Positions 12,868 to 24,583 of a stretch of 64,000 nucleotides of DNA are shown piece after piece. Below the pieces are notes generated by a model that saw nothing but the letters and a program-made list of their open reading frames with translations, ran no database searches and was not told the origin of the DNA. The position numbers and the translations under genes are program-made. The stretch covers positions 558,001 through 622,000 of the forward strand of contig QWDQ01000006.1 in NCBI GenBank assembly GCA_003868215.1. The letters run 5' to 3'. Position 1 is the stretch's first letter. Every line of letters begins with the position of its first letter. Origin of the DNA: Pseudophaeomoniella oleicola. Taxonomy: Eukaryota; Ascomycota; Eurotiomycetes; Phaeomoniellales; Phaeomoniellaceae.

Positions 12868-13038
12868 TGCTGGCACCCCGCACTTAGTCGGAGTCCCCTA
12901 TTTATTGTAGGTAGTAGCACTGCGATTCCCAGCCAGCCTCGCCAGTCACCTAACAGCCTCCATAAGCTCCTAAATTGCTGCTAACGTTACTGTACCGAAG
13001 ACGGAGTAACCCCCGAATGCCTTCTACCGACATGATGC

Positions 13039-13054
13039 TACTACGTAGTACGTA
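13039..13054. repeat. Palindromic 16-mer TACTACGTAGTACGTA, copy 2
   Basis: An exact match to copy 1 over all 16 bases, 187 bp downstream of it. Confidence 0.75.
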
Positions 13055-13255
13055 GCAGATGCATACCGACCTACCTTATCAGTGGAAGTCTGCTGCATCC
13101 TGCGAGATTCCGATCCATCAATCCTATCATATCACAGCATTGTTACAGGCCTCCCCCATGGACAAAGGAAAGATGCCCATAGGACTTCCATCACGAGTGC
13201 ACGTCTTTTCTTATCAAATCCCACACCATCGCCGCATCCTAGTAATCACGCCTAT

Positions 13256-13271
13256 TACTACGTAGTACGTA
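13256..13271. repeat. Palindromic 16-mer TACTACGTAGTACGTA, copy 3
   Basis: An exact match to copies 1 and 2, 217 bp downstream of copy 2. The flanks differ between copies, so these are not fragments of one longer repeat. Confidence 0.75.
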
Positions 13272-14148
13272 CCCTGAATCATGCGTTATCATTGGCACGG
13301 CCATCGATTGATATCTCGACTATATAACGCCATTCTTTTAGCTGCATAGACAAGGACGTACCACAATTGCTTGAGTAGCTGCATCACGGATTTGCCCCTC
13401 GTCGCAGTTGTATATCCGCAATGATTATTGACTTTACTTGCAGCCTCGTTCAAGACTCCGACTAAAGATGTCGTCTGTCACAATCAACATCAGTCCCACA
13501 AAAGGCGGTGAGGGAGCCCCATGTTTACCTCACGTCTTACCTAGGGAGCCTAAGGTAAGGCTCATTTGTTTACTTGAAGACGCTACCGATGCTAGTAACA
13601 GTTGCGCCGTCTCTTATCATGGTTGTTATTATAAGGTCAGTGGTCTGAGCACCCTTCTACCATAGTATGCCGAAGATGTTGTCGCTAAGAAAATTTTGTT
13701 GTTTAGCTATCAGATACGTAAGGTAGTTTGATTGAAAGTGCTGGTTCCAATTCCATGACCATCCATGCATACCTTACTGACAACACCATCGCGACTGCAT
13801 GCCGTTTCCTCACCCGAGTCACATCACATCATTACCGCATCCACCACCTCCTTCCCGTCCGACTAAGCTCAATCCTCTCTTTCCTGAAACTTCCGTAATG
13901 GCAATATAGACTGCCCCATCATCTGACGAAGAATCAGTCTCGGCCTTGCCACAGCACTGTCACCTGAAATACGCTCTTTCGCAGTCTCCCTGCTTGGTAT
14001 AACAGGCGTTCAAGCAAGTGATGCCCTCATCTGTGTCTGTACCTTTTCGACTATAGTACTGTTACTCTAGTCAGGTGAGCGCGAAATGTCTAGAGCGCGC
14101 ATACGCCTGCAGTAACTTGTGGTCTGAGATTGGGGTTGCGCAAGAAAG

Positions 14149-17100
14149 ATGTTTGAATCATTTTCTTCTCTTTTCGACGCGTCGAAGCCCCCCAGAAGGA
14201 CCCGGCGAAGCGATGACAGATCTCCATTCTCATCGCCATACACAACCCTCACATCTCCTGTCGCTGGTCGGCGCGACGATGGGAACGCACACAGACGTAT
14301 CGCAGCAGACTTTGACGGCGAGAATGATATTGACGACGGCGAAGCGAGGGAAGACGATAGACTGCTAGGAAGCGGTGACGACGAACATGGCGAAGAGCTG
14401 GAGGAGGAGGAAGACCACGAGGACGGAAACGGCGACGAGACGCCTTTGCTCCCGATCTTCTCAGCGGCGCATCTTGGTGGGTAATCTCAAAAGCGATCCT
14501 CAAACATAACTGTCCTGACGCTTATAGATTCACTGCCCACCTACAATCTGACGCACTCTATTAGACTCCTTGTTGTGTCTCGGGTGGAGACAACACTGAC
14601 ATGGGACCAGCTACGCTCACCACAGGTATCCCAGTTTCTCGTCAAGCCGATACAACAGCAAATCAGGAGTGCTCATTTCTCGCGAGCCACAGAGTATGCG
14701 CTCATGGCGAACTGTCTACAGTTCACAAAAGAGGTGGGCATGAACCCAGGGCTGAGTGGAAATAATAAGACGAGAGCCATGGTCTGCGAACTGATTGCGA
14801 TGAGGTTGCTGAAGGAGTTTAGCACGAGAGAGTTGATCGATGCTCTTGCCTACGACTTTGACCCGTTGCAGGGTCAAGGGCCTCCAGGATTCAGAGGTGC
14901 ACGTCCGCCGTTAGGAGGGAAGCATCCTCGAGTGGCACGCACATCATGTCTCGAGGTCGCCATTCGTGCAAGCGCTAAGCGATTTCTTGCACACCCTCTT
15001 GTGGTCCAGCAGCTGGAAGCAATATGGGCAGGGTCAATAGTCTTCCATTCCGCCGCCGACAGCTTGCACCGGAAGCCAGTCAAGATTGTCCCTCCTCGAC
15101 CCAACGGCTACGGTGCCGTCGGTGGAGACCGCGTTGCCGGCGCGAGAGGGAAGCTACAGCTCGCAAAACAGCGTGATCATATGGCTCCGGTGGAGGTAAG
15201 CGTCCGCAGGTCCGTCACACTGTACGATCCTCGAGATGCCTCGCTTTTCAAGCTTTCCCGACTACGTGTGCCTAGATATAGAAACATTGTGTCCACGGTC
15301 TCATTTGCGATCCTTCTGAGTCTTTTCGTTGCTGTTTTGGTCGACCGTTCGTTGGAGATCACGCCACTAGAAATACTTTTCTGGATCTGGAGTGCCGGAT
15401 ACATGCTAGACGAACTTGTCGGTTTCAGCGAACAAGGCTTCAGTTTGTACCTCGCAAGTTTTTGGAACACGTTCGATCTCGGTATCCTGCTGCTCTTGCT
15501 ACTTCACTTGTGCATGCGGATCTATGGGATTGTCGTTCCGGATGTGAGCAAGCACCGTGTAGCTGACATGGCTTACGACATTCTTGCGGCTGCGGCCGTC
15601 CTTCTGTTTCCTCGACTGTTTTCCGTCCTGGATCACTACCGGTATTTTTCGCAGCTTCTCATCGCGTTTCGTATCATGACCGCCGATTTCCTGGCGATCT
15701 TTGTCCTGATCGTCATCAGTTGTAGCGGATTCTTCGTTGCGTTGACTTTGTCGTTCGGCAATGAAAACATCGACACCCCCGGGTCTGTCGCTTATGCTCT
15801 ACTTCAACTCCTGATGGGTTTCACTCCAGCTGCCTGGGAACGATGGCACGGGTACAATGTACTCGGAAAGCTCCTTCTCGTGTTGTTCATGTTCATTACG
15901 CACTTCCTGGTCGTGACCATTCTCATCACCGTTCTTACAAATTCGTTCATGTCGATTGTACAGAATGCAAATGAGGAACACCAGTTTTTGTTTGCTGTGA
16001 ATACCATCTCGATGGTCAAATCGGATTCGCTGTTCAGCTACGTTGCACCGACGAACATACTCGGATGGCTTTTGACGCCGCTAAGATATTTCATACCCTT
16101 CCGTCGATACGTCAAGCTCAACAGGACCATCATTAAGATGACCCATTTTCCCATCCTGTTCACCATATTCCTATACGAAAAGACACTACTGAGGTCCGCG
16201 ATGTTTGAGCCCACGGATCTGGTGGAAGTTAGAGGTCGATCGGGCCGACCAAACCCGACCACCGTCACTGGACATGTCTTCAGCCCGCGACCGCCTCGCC
16301 TCGTCAGGGAACCTTCGATCGCCACCTATCATAAAGATCAAGCTCTAGAGGAGGTCTTCCGGCGACCGTTCCGAGATACGTCGCGCAATGTCCAACCGAG
16401 CCAGGAACGCCACAAGACCAGCAACGCCGTCAACACCTGGATGAACGCGATCGACGAGCATGGGGTACTTAGTCCACCTGTGGAACAGGACCGTTCTGTT
16501 CTTGACCATCTGGAGTCTGGAAAGTCAACTCTTAAATTTCGGCGGCCACGGTTGTCCAGGAACATCCGCGATTTTACTGATCGTTCGGTGGCATCTAATC
16601 CGGAAGACTATATCAGCACCGCGGGTGTGTTGGCTCAATCTCATCCCGTGTTTAGCGAAGACAATCTCACGCCTTCTGCTCTCGCAGATGCTGCCCAACA
16701 GACAGATGCCGACGGAGACGATGAGTTGCTGACGAATGAGCCAGATGAGGATGACAAAACTACATCTGGCCATCATCAATCTGCAGATGATGCTGGTCTA
16801 ATATCTTCCACGGTCCGGCGCCCTGGTTATTTCAACCACCCTTCACGCTCGAGAGCAAGTCCTCAATTATCAACATCATATTCTTCTAAAAAGGAGGCTC
16901 GTTTTCTGTCCCCGTCTCCTGCCGTCCAGCGACCACCTTCCCGTCGTCAGTCTCCATCGCGGCAGAAAAGAGCGCCTCACTTGCGTAACGTATCGGCCGC
17001 CACCATTCTTTATAACCCGATCTCCGACTCAAGTCAAGGGAGGAAATCGTCTTCCAGTACATCAAGAGGAATATCTCCCACTCGGAAAGAGATCACTGCA

Positions 17101-17985
17101 CGGAATACCGCAAGTGCACGGACGTCTACTGGCAAGCGTTCGGGGACCCTGACTCCTGCCACTGGCGTGCCTTCTACTCCTGCGCCTGAAGGCCGAAGAA
17201 CTCCCAAGAGAGCTATTCCTGGTGCCGGTCGCAACCGACCTGCTTTTCCTGCATCCGGGAATCCAGCTTTCCGATCCGTCCCCAACCTAGCTGGCATGTT
17301 CCCTGGCTTCGAGGATGCTGAGAAACGCCGGCCTCGAACGTCTGGCCGACGCAACCTAGGTTCTATGGACATTGGTTCGGACATTGGTGACAATAAGGCC
17401 ATTGGTGGTGGCTGGCTAGGTCAACCTGGAGGCCTTTCTACGAGTTATACAACTCAGACTTGGATGGATAAAGCTGACCCTGCGGTTAGAAGCCGCAGAC
17501 AACGGAGAAGACATTCTGCTGACGACGACGATGACCATGACGGTGGAAAGCATCATTTATCTGATTCCGATAGCGAGGACAATCAGACGGGCATATTCGG
17601 GAGGTTGATGCTTGCACGTATGAACAATCTCGAGGAAGGGTTCCGAGAAGTCGTCACTGAAATGAGGGATCACCTACGCCGAGAAGATCGTTCTGAAGGC
17701 ACCAGCCAGCAGCGTTCGGATCCGGCTCGCGACCGACCTCCAAAATTGACCAGAAGTCAGACTTCCAAAAAGGAGGTCAAGGGCAAGGAAAGGGAGCACG
17801 CTCGGCCGGGCCTTCGAAGAGGGAAGACTGCCATACAAATGCCTCCACCCCCGCTACAGACATCAAATCAAAGAAAAGGTCACAGTGAAGGTACTCTCGA
17901 GGATACTGATAATAACGAATGGGTCGACGAAGAAGATGTCGGCGGGCCAGAAGGAGATACCCATAAAACAGCCAGTTCGGTTTGA
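14149..17985 (+). CDS. yvc1: Vacuolar TRP-type cation channel, Yvc1 family
   Basis: Exons 14149-14476 and 14528-17985 join across a 51-nt GTGGGT...TAG intron with a CCTGAC branch site, giving 1261 aa. The join restores HLDSLPTYNLTHSIRLLVV, the conserved N-terminal region of fungal Yvc1 channels. An acidic N-terminal patch (EELEEEEDHED) precedes a soluble domain. Then comes a block of membrane spans between about residues 360 and 585 (first near IVSTVSFAILLSLFV, last near LLVLFMFITHFLVVTILI). The C-terminal half is a long basic, Ser-rich, mostly disordered tail ending in an acidic stretch. Family members release Ca2+ from the vacuole on hyperosmotic shock. The start is fixed by an in-frame TGA just upstream. 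A 9-codon upstream ORF at 14086-14115 may modulate translation. The tail looks longer than in yeast Yvc1 (675 aa). Confidence 0.92.
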
Positions 17986-18661
17986 GGAGCTGATTATTGA
18001 TGATAGGCAGGGGATGGGGAGGAGAGGCTCTTCCAGATCAGACTACCGGCTTCCTACCAACGGCACGTCTAAGAAAGGAGTAGACTGGTCCGGATCATTC
18101 TTATTATTAATATTGTCATTGTTAGATTCTGAGAGAAAGACTCTATTCTTCTTTCCATCCTGGAAAATTGTATTACTCTTGCCTAGATACCTACTGTTCC
18201 TCTACCTTTATGCTTTTGTAGCAAGTTGCGTGCCTGGGTAGACTGTTTGATAGGTAGATAGGTGGATGGGTATGTACCTAAGGTAGGTAAAGTATTCTTC
18301 AAATGAACTGAGGATTCTTTCAAGTGGATTAACCACATTGGTGTGTATACAATGAATGATACGGATGAATTAAAGGGAGTGAATATATAGGTATATAAGG
18401 AGGTCGTTTTACGTTTGCCTTTGCGTTTGCGGAACGGGGGTTCGAAAGTGAAGTGAAGTGAAGTTGAAGTGAAGTAATATTCCTTCCCGGTTTTTCCATT
18501 CAAATTTCCCGAGAAGTTGGGTTGGGTTGGGCTAGAGTACAGTACAGTATAGAGGGTTTTCCCATGTAAGGTAGGTATATACCTAGCTACGCGAATAGAG
18601 AAAAATGGGATTCGGGAAGAACAAGTTAGAGGAAAGGAAAGAAGCCCGCCTTTTTTCTGAA
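17986..18661. other. Convergent spacer, yvc1 and the R-SNARE gene
   Basis: 3' flanks of both genes. It has a GAAGT tandem patch (about 18448-18475), a GGTTG tandem patch (about 18516-18534), AGTACAGTACAGTA (about 18536-18550) and several TACCTAAGGTA/TAGGTAGG patches (about 18240-18290 and 18565-18590). The open frame crossing 18183-18779 on the minus strand is antisense to nothing known and overlaps the SNARE gene in another frame; it is not called. Confidence 0.5.
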
Positions 18662-19495
18662 TCAATGACCGACGCATTTCCCCCAAGCAGGTAAACCACA
18701 GCCCATGCCGACGAAGAGATAGATCAAAAAGACGACGACGACGATCAGCATGACCATGATGCGCACGTTTTTCCACCACATCTGCCTGCGCAGGCCGCGG
18801 CTGCGGACGCGGAAATCGCGCGCGCTGCCACCGAGGCGGTCGGTCTTGTCGACGAGTAGGTCGATGCGTTCGCCGCGCTCGAGCACGCGCTCGATGTTCT
18901 CCGTCATGATGTCCTTGACCGAGTCGATTTCTTTTCGGGCGTTGGCGAGGGCGTCGCTGGGCGGGGCGGAGTTGTAGGTCGTGATCATGGATTTGAGGGT
19001 CGAGTTGAATGATGCGGCGCCGTAGGCGGGGAGGGATTGGAAGTTGGTGGAAGATGGTGCGTAGGAAGTGAGGAATTTCTTTTTCAGGTCGAGGAGGAAG
19101 GCGAAGGGGATGCGGCGACCGAGTTCGGCTTGGGCGACGCAGAGGTAGACGAGGGAGGAGTTGGAGCTTGGCTCGCTGCTGCCGCTGGATTCATGGTCGG
19201 GAGAGGTCGAAGATGAGGATCCGGATGGGGAGTCGGAGATTATGTGCACGAAGAGCCGATCGTGGGTGTAGGTGAGTTTTTGAGGAGTTGAATGGGTGAC
19301 TTTGGGAAGGATTAGAGAGGCGAGTGAGGAGGCGGAGGTCGTGTTGGTCGTTGCGGTCGAAGGTGCGGTATGTTCAGCGAGGATAGTAGTCGCGTGAGCA
19401 ACACAAGCACTAGGGTCTGTCAGTCGTCATAGAAGAAGTGATGTAGAGGGCAATACTTACTAGAGGATGCCTGGAGATGCAGTCGAAGACGCCAT
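18662..19495 (-). CDS. Longin-type R-SNARE (VAMP7/Nyv1-like synaptobrevin)
   Basis: Exons 19461-19495 and 18662-19409 with a 51-nt intron encode 260 aa. The short first exon gives MASSTASPGIL and the join yields ILYACVAHATTILAEH, a typical start of a longin domain. The longin fold covers about residues 10-150 and is followed by an R-SNARE motif (begins NARKEIDSVKDIMTENI) with the zero-layer Arg in IERVLERGERIDLL. A basic juxtamembrane patch with Trp (RRQMWWKNVR) leads to a C-terminal anchor (about IMVMLIVVVVFLIYLFVG). Such proteins drive fusion at the vacuole or late endosome. The neighbouring Yvc1 gene also serves the vacuole, which may be chance. Length is close to yeast Nyv1 (253 aa). Confidence 0.92.
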
Positions 19496-20484
19496 CCCGG
19501 CGATCTGATTGGGAAGTCTCAATCAAGCGAAATGGTCTGCCTTCAAGTTGTGCTTATCTGCGATAGACTGAATGATGTGTCAATGTTAGGCTGCGATATG
19601 GATGACAGACTGGATCTCATTCAAGATATGCGGAGTGATAAAGTACTAATGTATACAACTCACTGTACCGAAGAAGCATTCGGGAGATCTGGGGAAGACA
19701 GTGACGTTCGCTCGTCACGCCAAGGCAACTTTAAATCGGCGTCAACTTCACCCTCTTTTGGTTCTAAGTTGATGCTGCTTGAATGATGCGACCTTCTCGG
19801 TAGATGTCTCAAACAGAGGACTATTTCGTGCTCATTGTTGGCTCCTATAACACGTCTACTCTCCATACAGTGGACACCACCTGATCGATCATCGTATTTC
19901 ACAAACAGCTCAAGCTCGCATATCTCGGATTGGTGATATACCACCTGATGTCGAAGATCAGGAGCAAATCAAAATGAGGCCTCTATCACAGTTTCTGTTA
20001 GGTTGGTAGGTAGATTATACGGCGACGCTGGCTGATACGTTGTCATCAGTTTCGCCAAGTTGTATCGGAAATATGCAGGAGAGTATCGTCCCTTCTATTC
20101 CAGGCATGAAGCTATCCCTGGATGTCAAGCTCGGCAAGAGTAGCGTGGGCGATCAAATGTGAGGGTATCTCCGTTCATCGGCTAGATACCAAGTTTCACG
20201 GTGAGATCACGAAGCTCTCAACTCATCCCTGATCTATGTCAATCAACTTGATAGAGCAGCATGGAATGTGACTCATCAGTGACCCACTGCAACTGGTAGT
20301 AAGTGCTGAACGAAGCATCTAACACTATACCCTTTTGTGGAGCTATAAGTGTATCTTACACGGTGGTCATCATATTGCCGTTATCTGCGGTGGTGTAGTA
20401 TTAGACGGGCAGTCAGTCTTGTTCAATTACCCTTTGTGACCAGGAGGACCGCGTGGTCATATTTCAGGCTGAGTGCTTAACACG
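19496..20484. other. Divergent spacer, R-SNARE and deacetylase genes
   Basis: No gene is supported. An AGATAA (GATA-factor type) site reads on the minus strand at 20391-20396, about 90 bases before the deacetylase start; another is at 19554-19559. The 94-codon minus-strand frame at 19660-19944 has no recognisable features. Confidence 0.45.
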
Positions 20485-21685
20485 ATGCCCAGCGTAAAAG
20501 CATCTCTCTTGGACGCAATGAATCTGGACCCCTTGAAAGGGACAGTATATGACTTTTCGCGGGATCATGTCGGGTTTGGGCGAAAATCACACGATCCACG
20601 GTGGCCCAACGGTGCCAAAATCGCTGTGTCGTTCGTCATCAACTATGAGGAGGTTTGAATGCACTCTAAGACCTGATCATTGGTCCCGAACCCCTCAGCT
20701 GACCTTCTTTCATCTAGGGGGCGGAGAGAAGCACCCAGAATGGCGATGGTCAGTCCGAAAATCGATTATGGGAGCAATCCGATATTCCTCCTCGTACCGG
20801 CGAGCGTGCGGTAAACGTGGAAAGTGATTACGACTACGGGTCAAGGGTCGGTGTCTGGCGTCTTCTCCAGCTCTTCGAGGATCACAGTTTTCCAGTGACA
20901 TGTTATGCCGTGGGCATGGCATTCGAGAAGAATCTCGAGGTAGCTAAGGCCTTCACGCAAAACGGACATGAGGTTGCATCGCATGGCTATCGGTACAGAC
21001 CTCGATATTCTTCTATGATTTATTGACCGGCGACTGATCCTCGATCAGATGGATCGATTACCATGGCACGTCGCCTGAGGAAGAAAAGGAGCTGATCAAA
21101 CAGCAACTTGCTTCATTGAAAGAAACGACCGGGAAGTACCCTGTTGGCTGGTATTACGGCAGGATATCACCTCACTCCAAAGGCTTGATCCACGAAGTAT
21201 ATCGAGAGGCCAACCTTCCTCTGCTTTACGAGTCAGATTCATACGCGGACGATATCCCATATTGGGTTGACGTTCCAGCCGAGAAAGATTCAATGGCCCC
21301 GTCCGGACTGCTCATGATCCCGTATACGTAAGGAAGCTCCCTTTGCCCTAGTGAACCAGTCAACATGCAAAGCTGACTTGTCCCTAGCTACGATTGCAAC
21401 GACCTCAAATTCTGCGCTCCGCACGGCTGGGGGTCTGTGGGAGCTTTCGAGGAATATCTCAAAAATGCATTCGATACGCTCTACGCTGAGGGGATACGGG
21501 GTCGACCAAAAATGATGACAGTCGGTCTCCACTGTCGTATCAGCGGCAAAGCAGGCAGATTCACCGCCGTCAAGAACTTCGTTGAGTATATCGCCTCGAA
21601 GCCGGACGTGTGGGTAACAACTCGCAAAGACATCGCCGTTCATTATCATGAAACATTTCCGTACCGGAGAGGGATGATCATCTGA
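20485..21685 (+). CDS. PuuE-type polysaccharide deacetylase / allantoinase-like hydrolase
   Basis: Four exons (20485-20652, 20718-20992, 21049-21327, 21388-21685) with introns of 65, 56 and 60 nt encode 339 aa; all joins keep frame. The protein has the NodB-fold signatures of the PuuE branch: AVSFVINYEEGAE, DYGSRVGVWRLL, FPVTCYAVGMAFE, GHEVASHGYRWIDYH with its metal-site histidines, GWYYGRISPHS and a final PDVWVTTRKDIA block. No signal peptide is present, so it is not a secreted chitin deacetylase. PuuE relatives open the allantoin ring or act on cyclic imides; which substrate applies here is not visible. The ATG at 20485 is preferred over a GTG 12 bases upstream. The gene is followed in the same direction by a Dal5-type permease, which supports a role in nitrogen scavenging. 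Confidence 0.88.
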
Positions 21686-22471
21686 ATTGGGATAGCTCAT
21701 GAAGTAGGTAAGAGAAAATCGAAATTGTTCCGTGGTATCGTCGTTGTAAACATTATTTACCAGAGCCGAGTATACTTAGGTAATCAATCACAATATCCCC
21801 ATCCCTGCCTTATCGGAGCTCCTCTGTATCCGATCTCCAAGATACCTAAGATGCATACCTAGCCTAGCCAGCTCCTCAACTCCCGTTCCTTCGAATCCTG
21901 TGTCGAGAAAAAGGGTATCTATCTGCAGCCGAGTTTACCGACCGTTAAACAACAACCCCCCGCCAACCAACCAACCAACCAGCCCGATAAGATAAGATAA
22001 GCCCACTATCCGTCCAACTCTCCAACCCCCTAATTAATCCATATCGATATCGGGCCCATATACTTCTATCCAAGTTATATATCCGAGAAGACAGATACTG
22101 GGGCTTGTGATAATGGATAGAAGCGGATATCGGATTTGGGGAACCCGTGGAGATCAATAGGAATTGACAAGGATGGGGTATGTACCCAGCTAGGTATGTA
22201 GGCATGTGTATAAAGGTGAGGAGACGGACGGACTGCATGATAAAGAGAGGGTGAGGGAAAGAGAAAGATAGGATACTATTGATACCTCGCTTTGAGAATA
22301 TAGGGACGAGGTGAAAATTTGTCAAAAAAGCGTGGATCTTCCTCTTCCTCTTCCTCTCTCTCTCCCCATCCATTTACTATCACTCGGTTACATGTCCGAG
22401 ATATAGATATCGTCTCTATATTCTCTCAATTTCACTATATACAACTGGAGTACCAGGGAAAACAAGGAACA
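21686..22471. promoter_or_regulatory. Promoter region of the Dal5-type permease
   Basis: A 786-base spacer holds an (AACC)n run (about 21964-21980), a triple GATA motif (separate entry), AT-rich patches, and a Cys/Ser-like TCTTCC/CTCTC pyrimidine tract (about 22337-22365) ahead of the permease ATG. Confidence 0.5.
21986..22001 (+). promoter_or_regulatory. Triple overlapping GATAAG motif (AreA/NirA-type GATA sites)
   Basis: Three overlapping GATAAG units occupy 16 bases. Each matches HGATAR, the site of fungal GATA factors such as AreA that switch on genes for secondary nitrogen sources. It lies 470 bases upstream of the permease start. The motif match is seen; factor binding is inferred. Confidence 0.55.
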
Positions 22472-24445
22472 ATGTATTCCACAGTTCCAACGAACCCCCA
22501 ACAACAGCAACAACCCATGTCCCCATCCTTCGCCGAGGAGATTTCCCACCGCCGTTCAATGAAAGACACGAAAGCTACTTCAGATGTAGACGTTGAATCC
22601 CAGTCAATAGGTACAGGAACGATACTCGTTGTCGATGAGAAACATGGCAGGACCGCCGCTGCCGGTGACGTCGATGATGCGATGCTCTTTATTATGCATG
22701 AGGGGTCGGGGATGGCGGGAAAGGAGGAAGGTGAAGGAGGAGAAAGAGGAGGAGGAGTGGGTGGGAGTCCATCAGCGACGGCCTTGACACCGGAAGAAGA
22801 TAGGAGGTTGTTGAGGAAGATCGATAATATCTTTATGCCTTTGGTGAGTGCATATGTAGTATTTGCCTGCCGGAACAATGCCATTTCACGTTCGGCAGCT
22901 TCCCCACGCCCTTTCGGGAGATCCCTGGTCACGAAGGATGATGGCTGACGTATCATCAGCTTCTAGTCACCTATACCTTGAGTTTCATGGACAAGCAGGC
23001 TATGGCGTATTCGGCGAATTTCAGTCTGATGGAGGATGAAGTGAGTCCCTACATATCCCTCCGCTGTCACTACCGTTCCGAGAAGGTGTTCGAATGGGAG
23101 ATGCTAATATGAATATTTGTCCAGCACATCGATACAAACCAGTATAGCTGGGCCAGTGGCTCGATCGTCAACATCAGTATGTTTGCATTGCACCCCTCCG
23201 CTGGGCCGGGCCTTTGGGCTGAAGTGACTAAGCATCTTGCCAGTGATACTTGTTTCCCAACCTATTGTCAGTCGGCTCATGCAGGTCTTCCCCCTGGCTC
23301 GTCTTCTGTCGACAACAGTCATCCTGTGGGGTGTTATCTTGATGTGTACTGCTGCCACCCGATCTTTTTCGTCTCTCATGGCCTGCCGAACGCTCTTAGG
23401 GCTCACGGAGTCCGTGATCTCACCAGCCATCGTCATCATGACTGGTCAATGGTACAAGCGGAACGAGCAGCCGGCACGCACAGGATATTGGTTCATCGGC
23501 AACGCCATCGCCGTGGTTTTCGGCGGTCTGATAGGCTATGGCGTCGGACACATCCATCGTGATGGGGTCGGCAGTTGGATTTGGTACTTTATCATCTTCG
23601 GCGCGCTCACCGTCTGCTGGGGAGTCGCCATGCAGTTCGTTCTTCCTGATAACCCAATGAAGGCAAAATGGCTATCACGCGAAGAGCGCATCAACGCCGT
23701 CCGACGCATCCAGGAGAATCGTACCGGCATCATCAACCATAAGTGGAAGTGGAGCCAGTTTCGTGAGTGTATGCTCGACCCGCACGTCTGGGGACTCTTT
23801 GCAATCAATCTTCTGGCCGCTATTCCATCCGGCGGAGTCGCATCCTTTGGAAGCATTGTTATCAGAAGTTTCGGTTTCAGCACGCTCAACACCACCCTGC
23901 TGCAGATGCCATTAGGATTGGTTCAGGGCATTTCGATCTTAGTAACCGGATACCTAACACAACGCTTTGAGAATATCCGCTGTCACATAATGGCTCTCAC
24001 CCAGATTCCCCCTTTGATTGGCGCAGTCCTTTTGATAACATTACCGCAGAGCAACAAAGGTGGCAGACTGGCGGCATATTACATTATTCAGACTCATACC
24101 GTCAACTATATCATGGGATTTTCTATGGCCAACGCCAACATAGCTGGCTTCACCAAGAAGGCTACAGCGACGGCAATGATGTTCATCGCTAGTTCTGTTG
24201 GCCAGATCTCGGGACCGCAGCTGTTCAAGGCCTCTCAAGCTCCCGGGTATCCCATGGCATTCAATGCTGCCGTCAGCTGCTTTACTCTGCTGATAGTGAT
24301 ACCATATCTGATGCAGGGATACTTGATGTGGGAGAACCGCCGGCGAGCGAGAGCCGAAGGCAATGGTGCCATCCACGAGAATGTCGATGAGGGGCTCTTG
24401 GATCTAACAGACCATGAGCAACGAGGCTTTCGGTATGTTTATTGA
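22472..24445 (+). CDS. MFS anion:cation symporter, Dal5/allantoate permease-like
   Basis: Four exons (22472-22843, 22960-23040, 23125-23176, 23244-24445) with introns of 116, 84 and 67 nt encode 568 aa. The first intron has a GGCTGACG branch site. A long polar, Gly/Glu-rich N-terminus (about 110 residues) precedes the first span (LLLVTYTLSFMDKQAMAYS). Later family marks include SWASGSIVNIMILVSQP, LTESVISPAIVIMTGQWYKR, SWIWYFIIFGALTVCWGV and AGFTKKATATAMMFIASS. About twelve spans are expected. Relatives carry allantoate, ureidosuccinate, vitamins such as nicotinate, or dipeptides. The tandem position after a PuuE-type hydrolase and the GATA sites upstream point to a nitrogen compound. It ends 138 bases from the convergent Zn2Cys6 gene. 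Confidence 0.92.
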
Positions 24446-24583
24446 ATTGGGGAAGGATATTAGTCGTTGAAGCGATGGATTTGTGTCGAGAAAGTTGCTA
24501 TTGTCAGTCTCAATGTCATAGAATGCCGTCTGCTATTGAAATTCCGAGCACTTCAAATAGGAGATCAGAGTATGCTCTGTCTA

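Larger units (their letters stand above)
12223..14148. other. 1.9 kb divergent spacer, pyrABCN and yvc1
   Basis: No gene was seen. Features in it: three copies of a palindromic 16-mer (separate entries), a hairpin-capable CTTACCTAGG/CCTAAGGTAAG pair at about 13538-13562, and pyrimidine-rich tracts at about 12740-12780. A GTGAGC at 14075 could start a 5' UTR intron of the channel gene. A short upstream ORF (14086-14115) precedes the channel start. Confidence 0.5.

Noticed and set aside
18183-18779. 198-codon minus-strand open frame upstream of the yvc1 3' end
   Set aside because: It overlaps the R-SNARE gene in another frame, is rich in Thr/Tyr/Ser from AT-rich spacer, and has no family look.
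19660-19944. 94-codon minus-strand frame in the SNARE/deacetylase spacer
   Set aside because: No domain, no splice context, no promoter; composition not convincing.
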